From positions 1 through 24,518 of the forward strand of contig DASUZD010000220.1 in NCBI GenBank assembly GCA_036377055.1: 24,518 nucleotides of DNA, in the 5' to 3' direction. The notes below the pieces were generated by a model. The model was not told the origin of the DNA, searched no databases, and saw only the letters and a list, made by a program, of their open reading frames with translations. The first letter of the stretch is position 1. Each line of letters begins with the position of its first letter. Of this stretch, positions 1 to 6,936 are shown piece after piece. The position numbers and the translations under genes are program-made. The stretch is from DASUZD01 sp036377055. GTDB lineage: Bacteria; Actinomycetota; Thermoleophilia; Gaiellales; Gaiellaceae.

Positions 1-458
1 ACCCGCTCGGCGACCTCGCCGAGCGACAGGCCGAACTCGTCGAGGAGGACGGCGTAGGCGCGCGCCTCCTCCACGGCCGACAGCTGCTCCCGGGCCACGT
101 TCTCGACGAGCGCGAGCAGGAGCGAGTCGCGGTCGTCGGCCTCGCGGACGAGCGCGGGCACTGTCTCGACCTCGGCCTGCCTGGCCGCGCGCCAGCGCCG
201 CTCTCCGGCGATCAGCTCGTACCCGCCCTCGGGCCGGGGCCGGACGACGACCGGCTGGAGCAGGCCCTGCGCCCTGATCGACCCGGCGAGGCCCTCGGTC
301 GCCTCGGGCGCGAAGCGGCGCCGCGGCTGGCGCGGATTCGGATGGATCTCGTCGAGCGGAAGCTTTACGAGCTCCTGCGTCGGCGCGGCCAGGCCGCCGA
401 TGAGGACGTCGAGGCCCCGGCCGAGGCCGCGGCGGGCTTCGCTAGCGCCGCTCGACAA
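1..458 (-). CDS. parB: Chromosome-partitioning protein ParB, 3' end cut by the window edge
   Basis: ParB is the CTP-dependent DNA clamp that loads at parS sites and works with ParA to segregate the origin. The 152 codons present cover the N-terminal CTPase (ParB/Srx) region. The leader GLGRGLDVL is at residues 11-19, the NPRQPRRRF box at 41-49, the CTP-binding GERRWRAA box at 85-92 and ENVARE, a variant of the ENIQRE box, at 119-124. The HTH that reads parS begins at the very edge (GLSLGEVAERV). I chose a TTG start at 456-458, which places Met ten residues before GLGRGLD as in other ParBs. No ATG or GTG lies nearby in frame, and a GGTGG sits about 8 nt upstream. The start overlaps the end of parA by 17 nt, so the pair should be co-transcribed and translationally coupled. 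The identity is secure; the TTG start is likely but unproven. Confidence 0.93.
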   Translation of the reverse strand, partial: MSSGASEARRGLGRGLDVLIGGLAAPTQELVKLPLDEIHPNPRQPRRRFAPEATEGLAGSIRAQGLLQPVVVRPRPEGGYELIAGERRWRAARQAEVETVPALVREADDRDSLLLALVENVAREQLSAVEEARAYAVLLDEFGLSLGEVAER

Positions 459-1197
459 GCTCCATCGCCACCTTCCAGTAGGCGTCCGCGCCGGCCGAGC
501 GACGGTCGTACGCGATCGCAGGGAGACCGTGGCTCGGCGCCTCGGCGAGGCGAACCGAGCGCGGCACGGTCGTCTCGAAGACGAGCGGGCCGAAGTGCCG
601 CCGCACCTCGTCGGAGACGTCTGCCGCGAGCCGCGTCCGCCGGTCGACCATCGTCAGCAACACGCCGCCGAGCGCCAGGCGTGGGTTCAGGCGCGCGCGC
701 ACGAGGTTCACCGAGTGGACGAGCTGGGTCAGCCCCTCGAGCGCGTAGTACTCGGCCTGCACCGGGACGAGCACGCGGTCGGCCGCCGCGAGCGCGTTCA
801 CCGTCAGCGGGCCGAGCGAGGGCGGGCAGTCGAGGAAGACGAAGCCGTAGGCCTCGCGCGCCGAGCCGAGCGACTGCGCGAGGTACCGGTCGCCGTCGTC
901 GCGGCGCGCCAGCTCGACGAGCGCGCCGGCGAGATCCGGCTTGGCCGGAACAAGATGGAGGTTCGGGAAGCGCGTCGGCTTCGCGAGGTCGCCGAGCGGC
1001 GCGCCATCCAAGAGGTCGTAGCTCGACGTCCCGTTCGCGCGCTCACCGAGGCCGGAGGTCGCGTTCGCCTGCGGGTCGAGGTCGACCACGAGCGCACGCT
1101 CGCCGGCCTCCGCGAGGCACGCGGCGAGGTTGATCGCCGTGGTGGTCTTGCCGACGCCGCCCTTCTGGTTCGCGACCGCATAAATCGTCCCCGGCAC
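442..1197 (-). CDS. parA: Chromosome-partitioning ATPase ParA (Soj)
   Basis: ParA is a deviant-Walker ATPase that binds DNA non-specifically as an ATP dimer and is released by ParB, driving origin segregation; in some bacteria it also modulates DnaA. The 251 aa length is normal for chromosomal Soj proteins. Visible motifs are the deviant Walker A KGGVGKTT at residues 12-19 (signature lysine K12), VVDLDPQAN at 37-45 and the Walker B strand FVFLDCPPS at 119-127. The start is GTG at 1195-1197, giving MPGTIYAVANQKGG with the P-loop at the usual distance from the N-terminus; the ribosome-binding site is weak. The gene lies 27 nt after rsmG and overlaps parB, the standard rsmG-parA-parB order. Confidence 0.96.
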   Translation of the reverse strand: MPGTIYAVANQKGGVGKTTTAINLAACLAEAGERALVVDLDPQANATSGLGERANGTSSYDLLDGAPLGDLAKPTRFPNLHLVPAKPDLAGALVELARRDDGDRYLAQSLGSAREAYGFVFLDCPPSLGPLTVNALAAADRVLVPVQAEYYALEGLTQLVHSVNLVRARLNPRLALGGVLLTMVDRRTRLAADVSDEVRRHFGPLVFETTVPRSVRLAEAPSHGLPAIAYDRRSAGADAYWKVAMELVERR

Positions 1198-1224
1198 CCG
1201 GCCAAGGGTAGAGCCGGTGGCGGA

Positions 1225-1797
1225 CTACGCGAGCGGGCGCTTTCTAGCCACTCCGACCCGCCGCGGAAAGCCCGGCGGCGTGAGCTCGAGCTTCGGAATC
1301 ACCAACAGACCACAATGCTCCTCCGGCTCGCGGCCGCCGATCCGCTCAGACACGCGAGCGACCGCAACGGCGTCCGCGGTCGGACCCACCCAGAGCACGA
1401 CCGCACCGCCCGGCCGGACAAGCGGGAGGCACCATTCCGCCGCAACCGGCGGGGGCGCGAGGGCCTTCGCGATGGCGACACCAAAGGCGTCCGTCTCCTG
1501 CTCCTCCGCGCGCCCCTGCACGACGCGCGCGTTCGGCGGGGCCCACCGCCGCAGGAACTCGCACTTCCGCCCGTTTGCTTCGAGCAGCACGACCTCGCGA
1601 TCCGGCAATGCAAGAGCGAGCGGGATCCCGGGCGCGCCGCCACCCGAGCCAACGTCGACGATCGGGCCGTCGTACGAACGCACGACCTCGACCCCACGAA
1701 GCGAGTCCTCGAGCAGGACGCGGCGGGCCTCCGGCAGGTCGCGGATCGCGGTCAGTCCTGGCGTCGCGACAACAGCCGCGAGCCAGTCCTCAGTCAC
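1225..1797 (-). CDS. rsmG: 16S rRNA (guanine-N7) methyltransferase RsmG (GidB)
   Basis: RsmG methylates N7 of G527 (E. coli numbering) of 16S rRNA using S-adenosylmethionine; loss gives low-level streptomycin resistance in several bacteria. The SAM-binding glycine loop VDVGSGGGAPG is at residues 47-57, followed by the acidic LLEANGRKCEFL strand at 71-82. The family-typical AKALAPPPVAAEW and CLPLVRPGG blocks follow. At 190 aa it is shorter than the usual 205-240 aa, with a trimmed N-terminal helical region. The GTG start at 1795-1797 overlaps the end of jag by 8 nt, so translation is probably coupled to jag. The identity is secure. Confidence 0.95.
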   Translation of the reverse strand: MTEDWLAAVVATPGLTAIRDLPEARRVLLEDSLRGVEVVRSYDGPIVDVGSGGGAPGIPLALALPDREVVLLEANGRKCEFLRRWAPPNARVVQGRAEEQETDAFGVAIAKALAPPPVAAEWCLPLVRPGGAVVLWVGPTADAVAVARVSERIGGREPEEHCGLLVIPKLELTPPGFPRRVGVARKRPLA

Positions 1798-2467
1798 TCA
1801 CGGGGCTGACCACGATGAAGCGGTGCGGCTCGGTGCCTTCGCTCGACGTCTCGACGCCCGGGAACTCCTTCAGCCGCAGGTGGACGACCTTCCGCTCGAT
1901 CGACGTCATCGGCTCGAGCTCGACCGGCTCACCGTCGCTGACCGCGCGCTGAGCACTTCGGATAGCGATCTGCTCCAGCGTCGCCCGGCGCCGCTCGCGA
2001 TAGCCGGCCGCGTCGACCACGACCTCGCGCTCCTCGTCGGGAAACGCGCGGTGCCTGATCGCGGTCACGAGGTACTGGATCGCGTCGATCGTTTGACCGT
2101 GGCGACCGATCAGCATCCCGAGGTCGCGGCCGCTCACGCGCGCAACGATCGTCTCGTCGTCCTCCTCGATCTCGACCCGGCAGTCGACGCCGAGCCCTGC
2201 AGCGACGCGCTCGACGATCTCTCGCACCCGCGCGGCCGTGTCCGACTCGTCCCTCGGCTCGACCGGCTGCACGTCGTCCTCCGACACCGTCGCAACCACA
2301 CGAGCCGGCGCATAGCCAACCCCGAGCAGCCCGCGCTCGCCTTCGGACACGACCTGGAAGCGCACAGCCGTCTTGTCGACCCCCGGCGCCAGCTTCTCGA
2401 GCTCGCGGAGCGCCGACCACTTGGCCTCGCCGACGGTCTCCCCGGTCGCCTCGACCTCGAGCGTCAC
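1790..2467 (-). CDS. jag: Jag/KhpB RNA-binding protein (Jag_N, KH and R3H domains)
   Basis: This is the Jag (SpoIIIJ-associated, also called KhpB) single-stranded nucleic-acid-binding protein. In Firmicutes it pairs with KhpA, binds many RNAs and influences cell division and elongation; in this lineage the role is inferred. Domain order is Jag_N at about residues 1-50 (EATGETVGEAKWSAL start), KH at about 75-150 with the GxxG loop GRHG at 121-124, and R3H at about 160-222 with R192 and H196 in ERKVVHLRL. The length of 225 aa is normal. The GTG start at 2465-2467 lies inside the yidC stop as a GTGA overlap, which fits the usual yidC-jag pairing and implies translational coupling. The end overlaps rsmG by 8 nt. 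Confidence 0.95.
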   Translation of the reverse strand: MTLEVEATGETVGEAKWSALRELEKLAPGVDKTAVRFQVVSEGERGLLGVGYAPARVVATVSEDDVQPVEPRDESDTAARVREIVERVAAGLGVDCRVEIEEDDETIVARVSGRDLGMLIGRHGQTIDAIQYLVTAIRHRAFPDEEREVVVDAAGYRERRRATLEQIAIRSAQRAVSDGEPVELEPMTSIERKVVHLRLKEFPGVETSSEGTEPHRFIVVSPVSD

Positions 2468-3291
2468 CGCCGCGCGCCGCCTTTCTTCTTCTTCCGCTTC
2501 ACACGCTTCGGCGGAGCGTTCGTGCGTGCGGCCGGTTCCGGCGCCGCCGGCTTCTTCGCGGCGCCGTCCTCAGCGGCCTCACGGGGCGGCGTGCGCGACG
2601 AGCGCTTCGGCGCGGGCACGTCGCCCTTCTTCGGAACGAGTCTGCGAGTGATCAGACCCTGACCGACCGTCCACAGGTTCGTCGTCATCCAGTAGAGGAC
2701 GAGCCCGGCCGGGAAGTGCGCGACGACCGCGAGGAAGACGAGCGGCATGATGAGGAGCAGCGTCCGCTGGGTCTTGTCCATCGTCGTGCCCATCAGGAAC
2801 GTCGACGCCATCTGGCTGATGGCGTAGATCGCGAGCAGGAGGTAGCCCGACCAGTGCGAGTTGGCGTGCGCCGCGATGTTCGGCACGACGTGGAGCCACG
2901 AGAGGTCGCCTTTCGGCGGGTGCCTCGAGAAGGTTCGCAGCGTGTAGTAGAGGCCGATGAAGACCGGGAACTGGGCGACGAGCGGCAGGCACGAGGCCGC
3001 CGGGTTGATCGAGTTCTCGCGGTAGAAGCGCATCAGCTCCTCGTTCTGCTTCTGCCGGTCGCCCTTGTACTTCCGTTGGATCTCCTTCATCTGCGGCGCG
3101 TGCGACTGGAGGTTCTGCATGGAGTGGATCTGCCGCACCGTCAGCGGGACGAGGAGGACGCGCACGATCACCGTCAGCCCGACGATCGACCAGGCCCACG
3201 GCAGCCCGAGCGTGTTGTGCAGCCAGTCGAGAACGTGCCGGAGCAGGTGCTCGAGTGGGGTCAGCGGGCTGAGGAGGATCGCGTGGATCAC
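2464..3291 (-). CDS. yidC: Membrane protein insertase YidC/Oxa1 (short Gram-positive type)
   Basis: YidC inserts and folds proteins in the cytoplasmic membrane, alone or with SecYEG. The 275 aa product has the five-helix core of the Oxa1/YidC/Alb3 family and lacks the large periplasmic domain of the E. coli protein. R44 in TVIVRVLLVPL matches the conserved groove arginine. Family blocks NPAASCLPLVAQFPVFIGLY and FPAGLVLYWMTTNLW are intact. The C-terminal tail from about residue 230 is long and very basic (KRVKRKKKKGG), typical of YidC proteins that contact the ribosome. I chose GTG at 3289-3291, which forms a GTGA overlap with the yidD stop. A longer reading upstream in this frame lies inside yidD and is not protein-like. 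No lipobox is visible. Confidence 0.95.
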   Translation of the reverse strand: MIHAILLSPLTPLEHLLRHVLDWLHNTLGLPWAWSIVGLTVIVRVLLVPLTVRQIHSMQNLQSHAPQMKEIQRKYKGDRQKQNEELMRFYRENSINPAASCLPLVAQFPVFIGLYYTLRTFSRHPPKGDLSWLHVVPNIAAHANSHWSGYLLLAIYAISQMASTFLMGTTMDKTQRTLLLIMPLVFLAVVAHFPAGLVLYWMTTNLWTVGQGLITRRLVPKKGDVPAPKRSSRTPPREAAEDGAAKKPAAPEPAARTNAPPKRVKRKKKKGGARR

Positions 3292-3494
3292 GGGTAGTCC
3301 ACCCCTCCGTGTCTCCACGGGTTGCAGCGGAGGAGCCTCCAGCCCGCCTTCAGCGAGCCGCGGACAAGGCCGTACTTTCGGAACGCGTCGATCGCGTACT
3401 GCGAGCACGACGGGTGGTACTTGCAGCTCGCCGGGAAGAGCAGCCCGAACGAGTAGCGGTAGCCGTAGACGAGGCCGATTCCGACGTACCTCAT
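3288..3494 (-). CDS. yidD: Membrane protein insertion efficiency factor YidD
   Basis: YidD is a small membrane-associated protein that improves YidC-dependent insertion; its exact mechanism is unsettled. The 68 aa product carries the whole family signature: an N-terminal amphipathic or hydrophobic segment, then CKYHPSCSQYAIDAF and the C-terminal GWRLLRCNPWRHGGVD block (PF01809-type domain). The ATG at 3492-3494 overlaps the rnpA stop as ATGA and the TGA overlaps the yidC GTG as GTGA. The protein is therefore sandwiched in a tightly coupled rnpA-yidD-yidC chain, the standard order. Confidence 0.96.
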   Translation of the reverse strand: MRYVGIGLVYGYRYSFGLLFPASCKYHPSCSQYAIDAFRKYGLVRGSLKAGWRLLRCNPWRHGGVDYP

Positions 3495-3835
3495 GCGGCC
3501 GCCTTCCCGAGCACATCGGTCACGCGCGCGTGGAGCCAGTCGTACCCACGGGCCTCGGCCGCCTCGGCCAAGCCCGGCCGGACGATCAGGACGTAGTCGC
3601 GGCCGCCGTCCACCTGGGGCAGGAGCTCCGTCCAGACCTCGCGAAGCTGGCGCTTGATCCGGTTGCGGACGACCGCGCCACCCACGCCGCGCGGCACGGC
3701 GAACCCGATCCGCGGCTGCTCGCCGTCCTCACGCGGGAACGAGTAGAGGACGAGGAATCGCGTCGAGACGGAGCGGCCGTGGCGGTAGACGGTGTCGAAG
3801 TCCCGCGAGCGGGAGAGACGGTGCCGGCGCTGCAC
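3491..3835 (-). CDS. rnpA: Ribonuclease P protein component RnpA
   Basis: RnpA is the protein subunit of RNase P and assists the catalytic RNA in removing 5' leaders from pre-tRNA. The 114 aa product begins QRRHRLSRSRDFDTVYRHG, the standard N-terminus, and contains the RNR signature at residues 57-59 in GGAVVRNRIKRQLREVW. I chose GTG at 3833-3835 because it places Met immediately before the conserved RRHRL block. The frame stays open much further upstream, but that stretch runs through and past rpmH and is not family-like. No good Shine-Dalgarno is visible, so coupling to rpmH 14 nt upstream is probable. It overlaps yidD as ATGA. Confidence 0.95.
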   Translation of the reverse strand: MQRRHRLSRSRDFDTVYRHGRSVSTRFLVLYSFPREDGEQPRIGFAVPRGVGGAVVRNRIKRQLREVWTELLPQVDGGRDYVLIVRPGLAEAAEARGYDWLHARVTDVLGKAAA

Positions 3836-3849
3836 GAAAGGCGTGGCCG

Positions 3850-3984
3850 TCAGGCCGAGAGGCGCTTCCGACCCTTCGCGCGCCGGCGCTTCAGGATCGC
3901 TCGGCCCGCGCGTGTCGCCATCCGGGCGCGAAACCCGTGGCGGCGCTTCCGTCTGCGCACGTTGGGCTGGTAGGTCCGTTTCAT
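3850..3984 (-). CDS. rpmH: 50S ribosomal protein L34
   Basis: L34 is a small, highly basic protein of the large ribosomal subunit. The 44 aa product starts MKRTYQPNVRRRKRRHGF and continues into the diagnostic GFRARMATRAGRAILKRRR region. The ATG at 3982-3984 is unambiguous. It is the first gene of the leftward operon leaving the origin, and a TATACT -10-like element lies about 45 nt upstream. Confidence 0.97.
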   Translation of the reverse strand: MKRTYQPNVRRRKRRHGFRARMATRAGRAILKRRRAKGRKRLSA

Positions 3985-4028
3985 CGAAGAGAGCCGCCCG
4001 CGGAAGAGAGGGCCGGGCGAGGCGAGCC

Positions 4029-4034
4029 AGTATA
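4029..4034 (-). promoter_or_regulatory. -10 element of a probable rpmH-operon promoter
   Basis: On the minus strand the hexamer reads TATACT, a five-of-six match to TATAAT, and would start transcription about 38 nt before the rpmH ATG. No convincing TTGACA-like -35 box sits 16-18 nt upstream. The -35 zone instead abuts the perfect DnaA box at 4056-4064. This is a sequence-only prediction. Confidence 0.5.
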
Positions 4035-4055
4035 GACGAGGCCCTCTTTGACTCG

Positions 4056-4064
4056 TTGTCCACA
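4056..4064 (+). other. DnaA box, perfect variant consensus
   Basis: TTGTCCACA matches the high-affinity actinobacterial DnaA box TT(A/G)TCCACA exactly. It sits beside the -35 zone of the predicted rpmH promoter, so DnaA binding could also affect that operon. Confidence 0.75.
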
Positions 4065-4143
4065 GCGCGAGGCTCGCACAAGCTCGAGCGCGGATGTTCG
4101 TCCGAAGCCACGCGGACCTGCGCAAACCTCGCGTCCGCCGACA

Positions 4144-4163
4144 GGATCCACAGCTGTGGAGAA
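4144..4163. other. Inverted pair of DnaA boxes
   Basis: A weak plus-strand box (GGATCCACA, 4144-4152) and an 8-of-9 minus-strand box (TTCTCCACA on the minus strand, 4155-4163) face each other with 2 nt between them. The centre CCACAGCTGTGG is a perfect 12 nt palindrome, which suits binding of two DnaA monomers. Confidence 0.6.
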
Positions 4164-4172
4164 CGTTGGGGA

Positions 4173-4181
4173 TGTGGAGAA
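4173..4181 (-). other. DnaA box, 8-of-9
   Basis: On the minus strand it reads TTCTCCACA, identical to the box at 4155-4163 and spaced 18 nt from it, in the same orientation. The T-rich patch at 4191-4213 follows directly. Confidence 0.6.
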
Positions 4182-4251
4182 AGTCCGCTCTTTGCAGCGT
4201 TTTTCTTTACAGTCATCACCCGAAATGGGCGTGTCGGCGACTGTGTGACGC

Positions 4252-4260
4252 TGGTATGCT
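4252..4260 (+). promoter_or_regulatory. Possible extended -10 promoter of dnaA
   Basis: The sequence TGG followed by TATGCT forms an extended -10 motif (TGn-TATnnT) about 40 nt before the dnaA start. No good -35 box is present. It lies 70 nt from the nearest DnaA box, so autoregulation by DnaA is possible but not shown. Confidence 0.35.
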
Positions 4261-4299
4261 CGGCGCCTCCGCAACCCCGAGAAGGAGCTGAGCCGGCGG

Positions 4300-5640
4300 G
4301 TGAATCGCCAAATTGAGCCGACTGCGTCGAGCCTGTGGTCGGAAGTCGCCGGTCGGCTCAAGGGGGCCCTGAACGACACGACTTACCGCACGTGGTTCGC
4401 GGAAGCAGAGGGTGCGGAGCTCTCAGACGACACGTTCGTGATCGGGGTCCCGAACGACTTCACGCGCGAGTGGATCGAGGCGCACTTCCTCGGCCTGATC
4501 CAGGCCGCCGCCCGCGACGTCAGCGGGCAGGACCGCCGGATCCGGCTGACCCTGGTCGAGCGCGGCGACGCGCCGGCCGACGTCCTGGTCGCGCCCAGGC
4601 GGTACCCCGAGACGGGCATGAACCCGAAGTACACGTTCGACTCGTTCGTGATCGGGTCGTCCAACCGGTTCGCGCACGCGGCTGCGCTCGCGGTCGCGGA
4701 GGCGCCGGCGCAGGCGTACAACCCGCTCTTCATCTACGGCGGGACAGGTCTCGGGAAGACACACCTGATGCAGGCGATCGCGCAGTACGTGGGCGAGCAC
4801 TCGGGCGAGCTCTCGGTGCGCTACGTGACGAGCGAGACGTTCATGAACGACTTCATCAACTCGCTGCGCGACAAGCGGATCGAGGGCTTCAAGCAGCGCT
4901 ACCGCGCGTACAACCTGCTGCTCGTGGACGACATCCAGTTCTTCGAGCACAAGGAGCGGATCCAGGAGGAGTTCTTCCACACCTTCAACTCGCTCTACGA
5001 GTCGGGCAGCCAGATCGTGATCTCCTCGGACCGGCCACCGCGGGAGATCTCGACGCTCGAGGAGCGGCTGCGCTCGCGCTTCGAGTGGGGCCTGATCACC
5101 GACATCCAGCCGCCCGACCTCGAGACGCGGATCGCGATCCTGCGCAAGAAGGTCGCCGGCGACGGGATCAACGTCGCCGACCCGCAGGTGCTGACCTTCA
5201 TCGCGGGCCGCATCTCGACGAACATCCGCGAGCTCGAGGGCGCGCTCACGCGCGTCGTCGCCTTCTCCTCGCTCACCGGTCGACCCATGACCGTCGACCT
5301 CGCCCAGGACGTGCTCCGCGACGTCTTCCCGCAGGGCGAGGCGGCGCAGGTCTCGATCCGACGCATCCAGGAGCTCGTCTCCGAGCGCTTCAGCCTCTCG
5401 CTCGAGGAGCTCTGCGGCGACAAGCGCTCGCAGAACATCGTCTACCCGCGCCAGGTCGCGATGTACCTGTCGCGCGAGCTGACCGACTCCTCGCTGCCGA
5501 AGATCGGGAAGGAGTTCGGGGGGCGCGACCACACGACTGTCATCCACGCCACCTCGAAGATCGCGCGCCTCATCCGCGAGGATCGCTCTGTGTACAACCT
5601 CGTGCAAGAGCTGACCGCGCGCGTCAAGCAAGTCCGCTGA
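4300..5640 (+). CDS. dnaA: Chromosomal replication initiator DnaA
   Basis: DnaA binds the origin boxes, oligomerises with ATP and melts the duplex. The 446 aa protein has domain I at about residues 8-85 (LWSEVAGRLKGALNDTTYRTWF), an unusually short linker domain II, the AAA+ domain III from about 108, and DNA-binding domain IV at about 350-446. Motifs are Walker A GGTGLGKTH at 147-155, Walker B LLVDDIQ at 207-213, the sensor block ISSDRPP at 241-247, the arginine-finger region LEERLRSRFEWG from 253, and the DnaA signature GGRDHTTVIHATSKI at 407-421. The GTG start at 4300-4302 follows AAGGAG by 12 nt, a long spacing. Short linkers are common outside Streptomyces. The identity is secure. Confidence 0.98.
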   Translation: MNRQIEPTASSLWSEVAGRLKGALNDTTYRTWFAEAEGAELSDDTFVIGVPNDFTREWIEAHFLGLIQAAARDVSGQDRRIRLTLVERGDAPADVLVAPRRYPETGMNPKYTFDSFVIGSSNRFAHAAALAVAEAPAQAYNPLFIYGGTGLGKTHLMQAIAQYVGEHSGELSVRYVTSETFMNDFINSLRDKRIEGFKQRYRAYNLLLVDDIQFFEHKERIQEEFFHTFNSLYESGSQIVISSDRPPREISTLEERLRSRFEWGLITDIQPPDLETRIAILRKKVAGDGINVADPQVLTFIAGRISTNIRELEGALTRVVAFSSLTGRPMTVDLAQDVLRDVFPQGEAAQVSIRRIQELVSERFSLSLEELCGDKRSQNIVYPRQVAMYLSRELTDSSLPKIGKEFGGRDHTTVIHATSKIARLIREDRSVYNLVQELTARVKQVR

Positions 5641-5797
5641 GCTGTGGACGCAATCGCACCGGCCGAGAGAGGGGTGTGGGCGCGAGCAGCTTCTCCCCGC
5701 TCGACGTCCACCGCCCTACGCGCCTACGCTAGCCGCAACAGGCCGTCATCCCCGTCGTCCACACTCCCTATGACTACGACGAGAGGTTTTTAAAGAA
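5641..5797. other. dnaA-dnaN spacer with further DnaA boxes
   Basis: This 157 nt spacer has one 8-of-9 box (TCGTCCACA, 5755-5763) and a weaker minus-strand box (GCGTCCACA read on the minus strand, 5643-5651). A short A/T run at about 5786-5802 precedes and overlaps the dnaN start. It may be the second lobe of a bipartite origin or an autoregulatory site. No gene is visible in it. Confidence 0.5.
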
Positions 5798-6928
5798 ATG
5801 ATGGAAACAGACATCATGGTGGGCTCCGGGATGAAGCTCACGTGCTCGCGAGACGAGCTTGTCCAGCGCCTCGGCGTCGTCGCTCGCGCGGTCTCGACGC
5901 GAACCGCCGTGCAGATCCTCGCGGGCGTACTGCTCCGCGCCGAAGGAGACGAGCTTCATCTGGCCGCGACGGATATGGAGCTCTCGCTGCGGACGTCGCT
6001 CGCTGCGGAGGTCGAGGGCACGGGGGCGGTGGTCGTCCCAGGCCGGCTCCTCGTGGACCTCGCTCGCCTGCTTCCCGAGCAGGAGGTGCAGATCGAGCAT
6101 CGCGCCGAGGAAGGCGTAGTCCGTATCACCTGTGGGGCGGCGAGCTACCGCCTGAACACCTACAACGCCGAGGACTTTCCGCGCCTCCCGGAGCTCGGAT
6201 CGCTCGACACGTTCCTCGTCGATCGCGAGGCGCTTCTGGACACGGTCGCGCGTGTCGCGCGCTCCGCGTCTCGCGATGAGTCGCGGCCGGTGCTGACCGG
6301 GATCCTCGCGCGGTTCGAGGGCGGCAAGATCGTCATGGCTGCGACCGACTCCTACCGGCTGTCGGTCAAGGAGACCGCACTCGAAGGGAAAGCGCCGGAG
6401 CTCGAAGCGATCATCCCGGCGCGAGCGCTCGGAGAGCTCGCTCGGATCGCGCAGACGGGCGAGGAGCTCGAGCTCGGCGTCCACGAGAACCAGGTCGTCT
6501 TCGCTGTCGACGGCGTCTGGCTGACGACGCGTCGCATCGACGGGCAGTTCCCGAACTACAAGCAGCTTCTGCCCGAGCAGTTCGAGCACGAGCTGGCGCT
6601 GCCGCGGAGCGAGCTGCTCGACGTCGTGCGGCGAACGTCGGTGATGGCTCAGCGCAACTCGCCGCTCCGGCTGCGCTTCAGCGACGGCGAGCTGACGGTC
6701 TCGGCGCAAACGCAGGACATCGGCGAGGCGCAGGAGACGCTTCCGGTCGCGTACACCGGGGACCCGCTCGAGATCGGGTTCAACGCCGAGTTCCTCCGAG
6801 ACGGAATCGAGTCGATCGACGCTGACGAGCTGCGCCTGAACCTGATCAGCCCGCTCCGGCCGGCGGTCATGAAGGGCGAGGGCGACGACTTCTCGTACCT
6901 GATCATGCCGATCCGCTTAGCTGGGTAG
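5798..6928 (+). CDS. dnaN: DNA polymerase III beta subunit (sliding clamp)
   Basis: The beta clamp encircles DNA and tethers the replicative polymerase and many repair factors. The 376 aa product contains three clamp folds of roughly equal size. Typical family segments include the N-terminal KLTCSRDELVQRL, the internal DESRPVLTGILARF (second domain) and the C-terminal YLIMPIRLAG. I took the ATG at 5798-5800 because GAGGT (5783-5787) lies 10 nt upstream. ATG codons at 5801, 5816 and 5831 are alternatives. The last gives MKLTCSRDEL, which matches the classic clamp N-terminus and has GGTGGG 7 nt upstream, so the true protein may be 365 aa. The product and frame are certain; only the start is open. 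Confidence 0.96.
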   Translation: MMETDIMVGSGMKLTCSRDELVQRLGVVARAVSTRTAVQILAGVLLRAEGDELHLAATDMELSLRTSLAAEVEGTGAVVVPGRLLVDLARLLPEQEVQIEHRAEEGVVRITCGAASYRLNTYNAEDFPRLPELGSLDTFLVDREALLDTVARVARSASRDESRPVLTGILARFEGGKIVMAATDSYRLSVKETALEGKAPELEAIIPARALGELARIAQTGEELELGVHENQVVFAVDGVWLTTRRIDGQFPNYKQLLPEQFEHELALPRSELLDVVRRTSVMAQRNSPLRLRFSDGELTVSAQTQDIGEAQETLPVAYTGDPLEIGFNAEFLRDGIESIDADELRLNLISPLRPAVMKGEGDDFSYLIMPIRLAG

Positions 6929-6936
6929 TCGATCTC

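Larger units (their letters stand above)
3985..4299. other. oriC: Probable oriC: rpmH-dnaA intergenic region
   Basis: This 315 nt spacer is the only long non-coding stretch in the first half of the window and separates the two divergent replication arms. It holds a perfect DnaA box (TTGTCCACA, 4056-4064), two 8-of-9 boxes on the minus strand (4155-4163 and 4173-4181) and a weaker one at 4144-4152. Immediately to the right is a T-rich patch at about 4191-4213 in an otherwise very G+C-rich sequence, a candidate unwinding element. Gene strands switch from minus to plus across it, as expected at a bidirectional origin. The dnaA-dnaN spacer is the usual actinobacterial site but here is only 157 nt with fewer boxes. 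Both could contribute. Confidence 0.7.

Noticed and set aside
400..2662. Long plus-strand open frames opposite parA, rsmG, jag and yidC
   Set aside because: They are Arg/Ala-rich shadows of well-supported minus-strand genes; none shows a family motif.
3292..3516. N-terminal extension of the yidC frame to 3516
   Set aside because: The extension lies in yidD coding sequence in another frame and is Arg/Pro-rich with no membrane character.
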